64,000 nucleotides of DNA from Closterium sp. Naga37s-1 (GCA_947471745.1 CANJKZ010001237.1:1904001-1968000), one strand, 5' to 3'. Positions 11,301 to 20,795 are shown, numbered from the stretch's first letter. Notes: generated by a model from the letters alone, not told the origin. A program made the numbers and translations.

Positions 11301-13566
11301 GTTGCCGGGATGAGCCTCGCGCAGCGCAGCCTGGTGGGGCGGGGGAGGGTGCGCGAGGGGGTTGGGGGGATGAGCACATTCGCTTTGGTGCGGGAAGGAA
11401 TGGATGATTGGTGCCGCATTCTGCATGCATGTTGGCCCGAGGGGAATGCCTCGTGAGGGGCACATGGAGAGGCATGAGCGGCATGCGTCGTGTCAAGCAG
11501 AGGGCGGAGTGATGTGAGCTTTGAAATTAGAAGGCGTGCGAGCAGTGGAAGAGGGGGCGGGCGCGGGTGGAAGGTGCACCTGGTGCTGTGCGGTGAGGTA
11601 GAAGTCGTCGATTGACACCGTGGCTGCCGTGCTGCCCTCCCCCGTGGCCGTGCCGTGCCGTGAGGGGCGTGAGGACAGCGAGGACGATGCGAGGCAGCAT
11701 GTGAGGCAAAGCGTCCACGGAGAGGAGAACACAAATGAGCAGTGCGGCAGCGGCACGGAATGGAGAGAGCGAGCAAGTGCAGCAAAAAGCATGTGAATGT
11801 GTACAGGCAGCATGGCATGGCGTGACATGGCATGGCATGGCACGGCATGGCATGGCACTGCACGGAACAGCACAGCCCGGCATGCATGGCAAGGAATGGC
11901 ATGGCATGGCAGGGAATGTCATCATATGGTAACGAATGGAATGTCATTGCAAGGAATTCAAGGAATGGCATGGCGTGGCATGGCAAGGAACGGCATGGCA
12001 CGGCACGACACGGCACGACACGGCACGGCATGGCATGGCAAGGAATGGCATGGCACGGCACGACACGGCACGACACGGCACGGCATGGCATGGCATGGCA
12101 TGGCATGGCATGGCATGGCATGGCATGGCATGGCATGGGGCATGGCAGGGAGCAGTGCAGGTGGCACGGACCAGTGGGTGACGGCGAAGAGGTGCTCCAG
12201 CGACTCCACCACCGTTGTCTTGCCACAGCCCTGGGGCGCGCTGATGCCCATCTGATGCCACGCATGGGGGCAATGGGAGGCATGGCAGGAATGAGGGGCA
12301 TGGGGGAAAGGGGCCTTGGAAGACAGACACACAGCCTCACACACGCACCCAGACTCCCACGGCACCTTCAGATTCAGTCATCTCCCTAACCGAGGAGGAG
12401 TGAACTTCAAACACATGCTTCCCCCTTCCGCCTTTCGCCTTCTCTCCCTCGTCCCCACTCCCTTCACGTCCCACTCTCCCCTGTGCTGCGCTCACTGCCC
12501 TCCCGTGTGCTGCGCTCACTGCTCTCCGTTCCGACCTGTGCAGCCAGCCATCATCTCCCCGCCTCGCCCCTCACGCCCACCCACCCACCACGAGCGGAGG
12601 CGCCTGAGTGGGTGCGGCCTTGCTGCCCTGTGCCTGCTGTCGGTGCAGCTGCAGCTGGCGCCAGCACCACGAGAACACCGGCAGGTAGTACTGGAAGATG
12701 CGCCGCAGCTGCGCCTCCTCCAGTTGCGCCCCCCCCTCCCCCTGCGCCCCCAGGAACCCCAGCTGGTGCGCCAGCTCGCCGCCCAGCGCGCCCCACGCGG
12801 CGGCGTCGCGCTGCACGTCCGCCTGCGTGAGCCCCACGCGTTGCAGCAGCGGACTGCGCGCCACGAACGCGGGGAGGTCTTTAAGGGGGATGACGTGTGG
12901 AGGCGCGGGGTGGGTGGGTGGGAGCGAGGGCAGGGAGGGCAGGGAAGGGGAGGGGACGGCGGAGGGGGAGGAGGCGGCAGCGTCTTTGAGGCTGCGGACG
13001 GCGTGGCGGCGGCGCGAGGCGGAGGGGCGGCGGGGGCAGCGCGAGAGGGGGGAGAGGGAGACGCGTTGGGGTGGGCCGGCGAGTGGGCGAGCATTGGGTT
13101 GATTCTGGCGAGGGGAGCAGGGAGGGCAGATGGAGGGCAGACAGGAGGGCAGATGGAGGGATTCGAGTCCTGCCACATTCAGATCGCCCGCTGCACGCGA
13201 CTGACGATTCGCCCGGTGATTATCCCGCGCGCCTTACCGACATCACATGCATTCTACTTGAGCGCTTCCTCTGTGCCCGTTCCCACCCTCATTACGCGTC
13301 TGCTGTGTTCTTTCCGGGCCTTTAGAATGCCAGCACGCCCGCACCAACGGGAAGACCGCGGCCGCCGCGACGCGCGTGGTGTGTGCCACACGTACCGCGA
13401 GAGAACGCGAGGCGGAGCCGTTGGAGGTCGCCACGTGGCCCGACGACAGACATCTCGCGACGGTCGTCGGCAAAGAGCGTGGCGACGCAGTGTTCGACAC
13501 AGCGTGCGATGCCGGGCTGCTGCGAGGCGTCTGCGACACAGCGAGCGACGAGGCGAGGGCCTCCAT
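2357..13566 (-). CDS. GLYK: D-glycerate 3-kinase, plastid type, multi-exon
   Basis: The enzyme phosphorylates D-glycerate to 3-phosphoglycerate, the last step of photorespiration, in the chloroplast stroma (family knowledge). Exons read from the sequence, minus strand: ~13,566-13,345 (ATG at 13,566; Ser/Ala/Arg-rich leader MEALASSLAVSQ typical of a transit peptide; 3' edge uncertain), ~12,900-12,589 (helical N-terminal region, YYLPVFSWCW; 5' edge uncertain), 12,251-12,172 (P-loop GISAPQGCGKTT), 11,631-11,580 (VSIDDFYLTAQ), 11,330-11,289 (REAHPGNRLLE), 7,251-7,173 (LRGNAGSHDL), 6,894-6,863 (VPLPRYDK), 3,625-3,482 (FSGRGDR; VVLFEGWMLGF), 3,040-2,927, 2,777-2,727 (KPGMTDEQ), 2,494-2,357 (stop TAG). 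The last nine exons join in phase into 243 residues with the expected motifs in order, so the kinase domain looks intact. Splice sites are GT..AG; the P-loop exon donor (GTCCGT) is weak. Five introns are filled with tandem repeats. A truncated second copy lies at 21,701-22,997. Confidence 0.88.
3210..3450. repeat. (CACAG)n pentanucleotide array in a GLYK intron
   Basis: Roughly 48 tandem copies of CACAG with a few CACCG and CAACA variants and one CAGG slip. It occupies over half of the 441 bp intron 3,041-3,481. The Cys/Ala/Val/Leu or Ser/Thr/Ala/Gln frames it creates are artefacts. Confidence 0.95.
3711..6846. repeat. 19 bp tandem array in a GLYK intron
   Basis: About 165 copies of a 19 bp unit (GCATCACATGGTGGGAGGG plus or minus one G), with 18 bp versions interspersed and substitutions such as CATCTCATGG, TGGTAGG and CACATAGTGG. 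It nearly fills the intron 3,626-6,862: the array stops 16 nt from the 5' splice site at 6,862. Mixed 18/19 units form blocks that recur, suggesting amplification of larger segments. Not coding. Confidence 0.95.
7053..7172. repeat. 12 bp tandem array at a GLYK splice donor
   Basis: About ten copies of a 12 bp unit, CACGTGCATCAC or CACGTGCCTCAC on the plus strand. On the coding (minus) strand the unit reads GGTGAGGCACGT or GGTGATGCACGT, so the true donor of the exon 7,251-7,173 is itself the first unit and further GGTGAG copies lie inside the intron. Confidence 0.9.
7257..10965. repeat. 34 bp tandem array in a GLYK intron
   Basis: About 109 head-to-tail copies of a 34 bp unit containing GCAAGCGGACATGGACGATG and TGGGTGCATGCGGG. 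Apart from an A-to-T change in the last two copies (GGTCGATG, about 10,909 and 10,943) and the final boundary, the copies appear identical. The unit has no stop codon in any of the six frames, so all six frames stay open for about 3.7 kb. It lies in the 4 kb intron 7,252-11,288 and ends six bases from the exon. Not coding. Confidence 0.97.
10966..11288. other. Non-repetitive part of the large GLYK intron
   Basis: G/A-rich on the plus strand (pyrimidine-rich on the coding strand), between the 34 bp array and the donor of exon 11,330-11,289. No gene or motif seen beyond intron sequence. Confidence 0.5.
11812..12137. repeat. (GGCAT/GGCAC)n pentanucleotide array in a GLYK intron
   Basis: Irregular tandem repeats of CATGG with CACGG, CACGA and CAAGG variants, ending with about fourteen perfect CATGG copies. 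It fills most of the intron between the P-loop exon (12,251-12,172) and the exon 11,631-11,580. The Met/Pro/Cys/His or Trp/His/Gly frames are artefacts. Confidence 0.93.
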
Positions 13567-14685
13567 GCCTCGCGAGTTCCGCGCGCCGCCGCGTGCTAAG
13601 ACAGCCCTCAATAGTCAGACGATCCGAAGCTCAGAAGCTTACTAGCGGAGCAAAGGACGAGGAGAAGCACGACGAGAAAACAAGCGGTAGTAAGTGCAAA
13701 TGTGCCTCCGCGATGCCCCGTTGCCACCGCTGCTCGCTTGCTATCGCTTTGGAAGCTGGGCTGGTTGCAACCTGGCCTCGAAGCGCGCTCAGGAAGAAAC
13801 TCGAGAATCGTTCGCGAGCGAGGATGAAGTGCGATCGGTTTCAGATCAGATCGAGGTGAATGCACGTGACGTGGCGTCGCCTACTGGGTCTCTCTCAAAG
13901 GCTGATAGGGTGCCACCTGGCATGGGATCACCCGGTCGTTTCATCTAAAGAGTGAAGTGAACATCTCGCCCAAAGAGGTCCCCGTTAGCGCAGGGAGGCG
14001 TCTCTTGCTCTCATGTTTGTTCTGAACATTAATTACTATACAAGCTTGGAACATAAACACATATACACCCTATTCTCGATAATTGCACACCCCCTACCCC
14101 CTATTTCGAAGGTACCCTGTACGTTTTCTGGCTCGATGTGACGGACACCCAAAGATTGACGAGGGTAGTTATCGAGCCTCGCACTTAATTTTCCGAGTGA
14201 GTAGTAGGGGTGCATGGCTGCCCTTGGAACTCTGGTTTCTTTTCTTCCATTCGCGAGCAGGTTGCGAGGTCCCTCCTCCGAAAGTCTACAATCGTTGCTT
14301 GCTACCCAACTTTAACGTTTAACCAAGAGTAATTACCCCAGAGTGTGCGCTTAAGGGGTGTGAAATTATCGAGAATAGGGTGTACTCTGTTTGGAAGGTA
14401 TGTTTCTTTAGGGAACCTCGTCACCCAAATAGGTCCCCGCGCATGAGGTGTCCATTTCGTAGCGCTTATTTTCCTCCACCTTTGTAAACCTTGAACGAAC
14501 AGTATAGAAGCAGCTCATCTTTTCGTGCCTCTTCACCACGGGTACTCATCACCAATTAGCACGAGCGCGAATCCCGGCGAGATCCCGATCACCGCGACGA
14601 CGACTCGCCGACGCGGCGACGACTCACGTTGGATCCGCGCGCAGCTGCGCCTTTCTTTCTCCGCTCGCGCGTGCGGGTCGCAGCG
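13567..14685. promoter_or_regulatory. Divergent promoter region between GLYK and the TPR gene
   Basis: The ATG of GLYK (minus, 13,566) and the ATG of the TPR gene (plus, 14,686) are 1.1 kb apart and point away from each other, so both promoters must lie here. The middle third is a MITE. No clear TATA box can be assigned; GTATAGAA at about 14,500 is a weak candidate for the TPR side. Short open frames here carry no domain. Confidence 0.5.
14066..14382. mobile_element. TA-flanked MITE (Tc1/mariner-Stowaway type)
   Basis: The ends are an inverted repeat of about 29 bp with one mismatch: CACCCTATTCTCGATAATT at the left and its complement at the right (14,364-14,382). A TA dinucleotide flanks both sides (14,064-14,065 and 14,383-14,384), the target duplication of Tc1/mariner elements. 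With 317 bp and no coding capacity it is a non-autonomous element. It sits in the divergent GLYK/TPR promoter. Confidence 0.75.
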
Positions 14686-15497
14686 ATGGCGGATCCGGGC
14701 TCGTGCGAGGCGAGTTTGAAGGATCGCGGCAACGCGGAGTTTAAGGCGAAGAACTTTCTCAAGGCGGCGGCGCTGTACACGCAGGCCATCAAGGACGCGC
14801 CCGACAGCCACGCGCTCTACAGGTAACCGCGCCGCGCGCATTTCCTTTCTATTTCCGCGTTTTTGTTATTCTGTGTTGGCGCGGCGGCCGTGGCTGACTG
14901 CACGTGCGGCGCGCAGCAATCGGTCGGCGGCGTTCCTGCAGCTGTCGAAGCTCACCAAGGCGCTGGCGGACGCGGAGGCCGCCATCCGCCTCAACCCCGC
15001 GTGGGAGAAGGTGAGCACAGCGCCGCTCCAAGGGGTTCACGGGGTTTCGCGTCCGCTTCTGGCGCCGGGAATTGAGACTCACTCATGCACATCCTCTCGT
15101 GACTTGCGATGTGCGTGTGGCGTGGTGGTGTGGGGAGTGTGGCGTGTGTCTGGTGCGTCGCAGGGCTACTACCGCAAGGGCTGTGCGCTGGAGGCAATGA
15201 AGCGCTACGACGAGGTGAGCCGCCCTCGCCTGCCCTCGCCTGCCCTCGCCTGCCCTCGCCTGCCCCCACCTGCCCTCACTTGTTCAATTTCGAGTTTCTA
15301 AGTTGGGTGCCGCAGGGTTGACGAGTATGTGGTGGCATGCTGCCGTGCTGTGCTGCTGCCTTGCTGCGCGGTGGCAGGCATTGGAGGCGTTCAGGGAGGC
15401 GGCGGAGAGGAGCCCCGGCAGTGCGGAGACGGCGGGCAAGCTGCGCCTGCTCTCCAAGCTGGCCCGCGACCACAAGCGCTCGCACCCCTCCTCGTGA
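14686..15497 (+). CDS. Small TPR co-chaperone-like protein, four exons
   Basis: Exons 14,686-14,822, 14,917-15,010, 15,164-15,214 and 15,378-15,497 (stop TGA) splice in phase at GT..AG sites into 133 residues. Three tetratricopeptide repeats fill it: residues ~9-42 (LKDRGNAEFKAKNFLKAAAL), ~43-77 (SNRSAAFLQL...ALADAEAAIRLNP) and ~78-111 (GYYRKGCALEAMKRYDEALE). The Lys/Asn of the first helix, the Asn of SNR and the Lys/Arg of YYRKG fit the carboxylate clamp by which such domains hold the C-termini of Hsp70/Hsp90 (family knowledge). It resembles the N-terminal half of plant TPR proteins that are about twice as long, so it may be shortened, or further exons may follow. Start: the first ATG giving the TPR fold; an in-frame upstream open stretch from 14,629 exists. 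A sequence-identical copy is at 24,117-24,928. Confidence 0.8.
15220..15275. repeat. 10 bp tandem repeat in TPR intron 3
   Basis: Four to five copies of CCCTCGCCTG/CCCCCACCTG directly after the donor of exon 3 (15,214). Repeated in the duplicate at about 24,651-24,706. Confidence 0.8.
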
Positions 15498-15535
15498 CCC
15501 CCGCCCTCCGTGCCGCCATGGCACGCCCTGTGTAG

Positions 15536-15726
15536 GTAAGTCCAACGCAGGTGAGTCCAACGCAGGTGAGTCCAACGCAGGTGAGTCCAACGCAGGTGAG
15601 TCCAACGCAGGTGAGTCCAACGCAGGTGAGTCCAACGCAGGTGAGTCCAACGCAGGTGAGTCCAACGCAGGTGAGTCCAACGCATGTGAGTCCATCGCAG
15701 GTGAGTCCAACGCAGGTGAGTCCAAG
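15536..15726. repeat. 15 bp tandem array with splice-site-like units
   Basis: About 12.7 copies of GTGAGTCCAACGCAG starting 38 nt after the TPR stop codon. Each unit opens with a perfect 5' splice consensus (GTGAGT) and closes with CGCAG, an acceptor-like end. The duplicate copy (24,967-25,127) has two units fewer. It could start a 3' UTR intron. Confidence 0.93.
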
Positions 15727-16923
15727 GTTGGCAAGTCACCTGCTGCAGAACCACCCTCCTTGTCTCGACCCCCCCCCTCACTCGTCCTGCCTTTCTCACC
15801 CTTCTCCTGCTCGCCGTCGTTCCGTCATTTTCCATTCCCCCCTACTTGTTCGTCCACTCCTTCCCCACCCTGTCCTCGTCTCACTCGCCCTCCCCTCCTC
15901 CCCTTGTCTCGCCCCCTATCGGCCTCGCCCCCTATTGGCCTCGCCCCCTATCGGCCTCGCCCCCTATCGGCCTCGCCCCTCGGTGCTCATCTCCGTGCCT
16001 CACTTTGCAACCCCCCGTTCCTCGCCTGCCTCGCTCATCATCTGCCCACGCTGTGCCGTGAACCACTCTTCGCCCCTCTAGAACCCCTCGCTTCTACCTT
16101 GCAGCGACCCTATTCGTGTGTGCATGTCAATGCGACCCTATTCATTTAATCAGCACTCATCGCATGCACCCCCCCTCCGCCGCTCAGCCCTTTATCCCTC
16201 ACGACCCTGCACTCTCTCGCTCCCTCGCTTTGCTCCCACCCGTTCATTCCCATGCCTCTCTCATGATTCTCTCACCATGCCTCTGCCACCCCCTCCCTTC
16301 CCTCTCTCCCACTGACCTCACTTCCACCTTCATCAATCTCTTCTCTGTATGCGCCCTTCCCCTCTCCTTCACTTCCCCCTCATCCTCCACGCTCTCCTCT
16401 CTCATCTCACCAACCCCTGCCTCCCTTGTCGCCCGAATGGACCGTCTCTTCATGCACCCTTCTCTGCCCGTGACTCCTTGCCTTCTCCCCCCCTCCCCTC
16501 CTCCCCTCCTAGTGTAAAGGCCCGAAGATTACATCCTAACACAACTTCATAGCACGGGAAGGAGCGTCTTGAACGAGGTGGTGCTATGCAAGAGACTTCA
16601 AAGCGTCACACCTCCCCGCCCGCCCGCTCTGGCTTTGCCGGCCGGAGGCCACAGCGCACCCCATTCATGCATTCTAGCTCCCCACACCTCAAGGGTCAGA
16701 AGCATCTGAAACTCACCGACAGTTCGGTTCAGGACGTTATTGGAAAGACATGCTTCTGCAAGGGCTTCTGTGCATGCTGCTTAGCAGTACACGGGGGAAC
16801 GGACGGACGCAGTTCAAGGACGGTGCACGATGCAAACATCACCGTCAGGCCTAATTGAGGCCCTGTCTTCCTGTAGTTTCCCAAGTGTATGTTTTTCAAG
16901 CGCGTAGGGGTTAGTGTTGAGAG
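15727..16923. other. Pyrimidine-rich stretch and 3' flank of the TPR gene
   Basis: 15,730-16,512 is strongly C/T-rich, with four copies of a GCCCCCTATCGGCCTC-like repeat at 15,910-15,980. It ends in CTCCTAG at 16,512, which looks like an intron 3' end, so this may be an intron in the TPR 3' UTR or lead to unrecognised exons. 16,513-16,923 contains no recognisable domain. Confidence 0.4.
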
Positions 16924-18372
16924 CAGGCCCTATTTTATCAGGGTAAATCACCCTGATATCCTGATTATCAGGGTGGTTTTTGGGTGTAACACTGATGCTG
17001 TAGGGTATTTTTTTTGGGACCTTGATTTTCCCTGATGTGCCAGGGTTTACGAATAAGGCACACTGTCGCCTCAGTGCTGCCGATCCTCTTAGCGAGTTTT
17101 ACCCTGAAGCAAGTACCAGCCACCCCCCGCCACCCCCCTTCCCCCCCTCCCCCCCCCCCCCCCCCCCTTCCCCTAACCCCCCTACCCCGTAACCCGGGAT
17201 TCCCTATTGCCAACTGTCGAAACTGTAAATTTGTTATTGTGTGCTCTGTTAATGACAATTTCAGCAGGGTTCGAGAACATTGTACACTGATGCCTCAGGG
17301 TTGAATATTCAAACTAAGCAGAAACCCTGATGAATCAGTTTTCCCACAAGGGGTCACACTGATAATCAGGGTTTTGAACATGTGCAACACTGATCGTAAG
17401 GGTTGGCAAAAACCAAAAATTAGCCCTGGTTGAGAGTTGAGCACTGCTATTATCGAGTATATTATAGATACTGTGTTACAACAGAAAGATGTATGCGCTG
17501 GAAGAGTACACCCTAATCTATTGGTATGCTTTGCATCTGTTGGGCTGAGGAAGGCCCTTAGGATCTTGTAGAGACTGCCTTGGCTGGCAGCGCCCAGCAC
17601 TGCAGCAGCGCCGCTGTGTCACCCCGTGTCAAACTTCATGGGGTGAATCATTGAGCCGGGCCCGCTTGAGGTTGTAGGCTGTAGCCGCCACTGGCTCAAG
17701 GGAGGGATTAGGATGGGTGAATAGAAGAGGGGTACTATTCGATAAGGCGGCTGGACGAATAGATACCACGTGGAAAGGGGATGGGTGAATAGAGGGGAAA
17801 TGGGTGAATAGAGGGGAAATGGGTGACTACAAGGAGGTTGTAGCCGCCACTGATAGGTGCGATGGAAGCAGGGCTAATTTTTGGTTTTTGCCAACCCTTA
17901 CGATCAGTGTTGCACATGTTCAAAACCCTGATTATCAGTGTGACCCCTTGTGGGAAAACTGATTCATCAGGGTTTCTGCTTAGTTTGAATATTCAACCCT
18001 GAGGCATCAGTGTACAATGTTCTCGAACCCTGCTGAAATTGTCATTAACAGAGCACACAATAACAAATTTACAGTTTCGACAGTTAGCAATAGGGAATCC
18101 CGGGTTACGGGGTAGGGGGGTTAGGGGAAGGGGGGGGGGGGGGCGGGAGGGGGGGAAGGGGGGTGGCGGGGGGTGGCTGGTACTCGCTTCAGGGTAAAAC
18201 TCGCTAAGAGGATCGGCAACACCGAGGCGACAGTGTGCCTTATTCGTAAACCCTGGCACATCAGGGAAAATCAAGGTCCCAAAAAAAATACCCTACGGCA
18301 TCAGTGTTACACCCAAAAACCACCCTGATAATCAGGGTATCAGGGTGATTTACCCTGATAAAATAGGGCCTG
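16924..18372. mobile_element. Fold-back element with ~500 bp inverted arms
   Basis: Left arm 16,924-17,428 and right arm 17,869-18,372 are inverted copies of each other, beginning CAGGCCCTATTTTATCAGGG and ending with its complement. The 440 bp centre has no transposase-like frame; it contains the repeat GGGTGAATAGAGGGGAAAT. Each arm is full of ACCCTGAT/ATCAGGGT motifs and carries a C- or G-run of over 15 bases. No target duplication can be assigned. A solo arm is at 1,269-1,787. Non-autonomous; superfamily not determined. Confidence 0.7.
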
Positions 18373-18496
18373 GATGGAAGGTGACACGAAGGGAAGGGGG
18401 GAAGGGCGGGGAAGAATGAAGGGACTGGAATGAGCGGGGAGGGGGGATGAGGAGCCACGAGGAGCCATGCGAAGGCAGGCGAACACCCATGCATAC

Positions 18497-18640
18497 CTGT
18501 GGAAGGTGTGCCCCTTGCCAATCAGCGCCAGCTTCTTCAGCGCCTTCTCCTCCTCCACTTCCCCAGCACGAGCAGTTCCAGCAGCAGGCGGCGTGTAGGT
18601 GACGTGGATGAACTTGGGCGGGCTGTCTGCCGCAGACTGG
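18497..18640 (-). pseudogene. Aminopeptidase-like exon fragment fused to copia gag
   Basis: The minus strand gives an uninterrupted stretch with SPPKFIHVTYTPP and KKLALIGKGHTF followed by a clean donor (CACAG/GTATGC at 18,497/18,496). The pattern resembles the part of M17 leucyl aminopeptidases just before the metal-binding segment (family knowledge), but the DSGG that should follow is missing. It joins directly to copia gag-protease sequence at about 18,640. No other exon of such a gene is seen, so this is a stray or captured exon. The duplicate is at 27,897-28,040. Confidence 0.45.
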
Positions 18641-19330
18641 GCCCCCAGAGGGGTCAGCCAGACGCGCCTGAGTCAAGTGTGAAGGTGTGCAAGTCCTCAG
18701 CAGAAGCAATACCTGCGGCAGCAGACTCACAAGCACCTAGAGCAGCAGCCTTTGCACCAGTAGCGCGCGGCACACGAGTAACAGTCACCCTCAACACTAA
18801 CAGAACCAGCATACATAGCATAGATTCCAGCATTGATCTTGTCAAAGTCAAGAGCAAACACATCCACCCCCTTCCCTAGCAACGCTAACCAGTTGAGGAT
18901 ATCCTGCTCATCTCCGTACTCGGTGCGCCAGGCATCCTCGAGACGGCAGAAGCAACGATACTCAGTGTGTCCAGTCTTCCCACAGGGCTCACCAGTCTTG
19001 GGACCCGAGCGCCTGATGTACGGGCAACAAACATTAGCCCCAGTGGAGCCATGCTGGACCACCCACTCACGAAGCTCCTGAGGGGTGCATGGCTCCTGCT
19101 GGCGTGGCTGTTGCTGCTGTCCACCCCCAGTGCCTCCGCCGCCACGAGCTACACCACCAGTCGCCGCCCCATAGCCTCCGCCCCTGCCAGCTCCACCCCG
19201 ACCGCCAGCCGAGCCCCCTCCGCCCACTCCACCGCCTCCACCACCCCGGCCACCTCCACTGCCGCCACCACCGCCTCCACCCCCGCCACCACCACCGCCA
19301 CCACCCCCGCCACCACCACCGCCTGCCAAC
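18641..19330 (-). pseudogene. Copia gag/protease fragment
   Basis: Minus-strand frames encode a Gly-rich run, then TPQELREWVVQHG, a Cys/His finger (CCPYIRR...CGKTGHTEYRC), EDAWRTEYGDEQDILNW and FALDFDKINAGIYAMYA, ending in the protease motif FTLDSGAS. The same order occurs in the first 230 residues of the C1 polyprotein. A frameshift separates the finger part from the protease part, and about 25 codons after DSGAS are deleted before LADPSGGPV. The start is unclear: an upstream minus-strand open frame (19,496-19,340) with a donor-like GGTGAGC could be a host exon. Duplicate at 28,041-28,730. Confidence 0.65.
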
Positions 19331-19340
19331 GCCGCTCACC

Positions 19341-19910
19341 TTCGATCTTCACTTCCATTGGTTCACGTCGAAGTGTTTGTCGCAGGGACATCCCAACCTC
19401 TCTATACCCGGTAACCCGAAAGACAAGGAATTCAAGTTTTAAAATCTTGAGGCGCGCGGCTTTCAAGCTTGTGCTGTTGGGGGGATTCACTAACATTCAC
19501 GAAATTGCGAAGCTTTTGTACACCCCACATATCGATCGCTCACAGGATCGATGTGTGAAATGTGACACGTCCTCACCACATCCCTCCGGGAATTACACAA
19601 GCGCTTGAGTACGATGTTTTGCAATCTGGAGCGCTTTTCTCATTCCACCACTTTAAACCACTCTGTTCACCACGCACAAATTAACTTTGTGACCCCCGCG
19701 TGTCTTCCATTGCTTTTCGAGCATGGAAACACGTTTCCCCAATCACAAGGCATTTCTTAGTTGTGATAAGAGCTGATTCACGGGAGAGGCGGTCTAGTCG
19801 AGAGCTAATCTAGCTACATAGGTCAATTCTTCCGATTTGCACCTCGATGAGATGGGATCTTACAATAATTGTTTTTAGTGACTGAAACCTTAAATTACGG
19901 AGTGTACTTT
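19341..19910. other. Flank of the copia insertion, no gene seen
   Basis: Unique, AT-richer sequence up to the copia LTR at 19,911. One minus-strand open frame (to 19,496) could be a small exon but matches nothing I recognise. ACTTT at 19,906-19,910 is the target-site copy also seen at 29,306-29,310. Confidence 0.4.
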
Positions 19911-20795
19911 TGTCAGAATCTAGTAGCAGGAATGATTGAACTATGAAAGAGTTGGGTACAAGTATGAAACCCTAAAAGGGGCTGTACCCCATATTGGCTA
20001 CCCCACTACAGCCTACACATATATAACAAGAATATGCTTTGACACACCCCCATAGGCAAAGTGGGGGAGAGCAAGGGGTCACAAGACCAGTCAAGAGAAG
20101 CAAAGCAAGCTCAGGGTGGATCACAACGTCACCACACACACTGAGCACAAGCAAAGGGCCACAAGGCCAGTTCACATGCAGGGGTATCTATGCAACAACA
20201 ACAGCACAGTGATCTCTACCTAGCAGAGCAAGCATGCAGGTATATATAGATCACAGTACAAGCAAAGTCTACAGCAAGTGAGGAAACGTGGGCACAAGGC
20301 CTAACAGTGTGCAGAAACGCTGATGATCACCAGACGGAAGCGCCTTGGTGAATATATCAGCAGTGTTGGCCCGAGTGGCCATGTATGAAAGACGAAGCTG
20401 ACCACGCTGCTGCAACTCTCGAGCCAGGAAGTAACACAGAGCAATGTGCTTCGTTCTGTGCTCCAGTCTGTGCTCTTGACACAAGGCAATGGCGGCCTTG
20501 TTGTCGACGTACAGCACTGGAGGAGAACGAGGCCGCTCTCCCAAGTCGGTCAGCAGGTAGGTGAGCCAGCGTAACTCCTGTGCAGCCATGGCTGTGGCGT
20601 AGATCTCAGCCTCACAACTGGAGCTGAGAACTGAAGACGAGCGCGTAGAACGCCAAGAAACCGAACCAGAGCCAAGACTGAAGGTGTAACCCTGTGACGA
20701 CCGCTGCGTAGCCTGGTCGTCAACCCAAGAAGCGTCTGAGTGGCCAGTGAGGACAACGTCGCTCCGTCCTCCAAGCACGAGCCCCATGCCCGATG
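19911..20795 (-). mobile_element. Truncated copia C1 copy (3' LTR and RNase H end)
   Basis: Contains the 134 bp LTR (19,911-20,044), the purine tract and the last ~170 codons of the C1 pol frame (stop at 20,269). RNase H motifs include HSDASWVDD and YVDNKAAIALCQ. It breaks at 20,795 exactly where copy two (30,195) continues into the rest of reverse transcriptase. This end is therefore made by the duplication, not by transposition. Confidence 0.85.

Noticed and set aside
7048..11496. Reading frames of 1,260-1,480 codons on both strands
   Set aside because: They are translations of the stop-free 34 bp intron array and exist in all six frames; real GLYK exons lie at both sides.
11735..12389. 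Met/His/Trp/Ala-rich frames on both strands
   Set aside because: They are the (CATGG)n pentanucleotide array in a GLYK intron.
12316..13599. 427-codon plus-strand frame (and its twin at 21,747-23,030)
   Set aside because: Antisense to GLYK exons that have clear kinase-family motifs; it is GC-rich and has no domain of its own.
15536..15734. LDSPA or MSPTQVS repeat peptides
   Set aside because: They are translations of the 15 bp array after the TPR stop.
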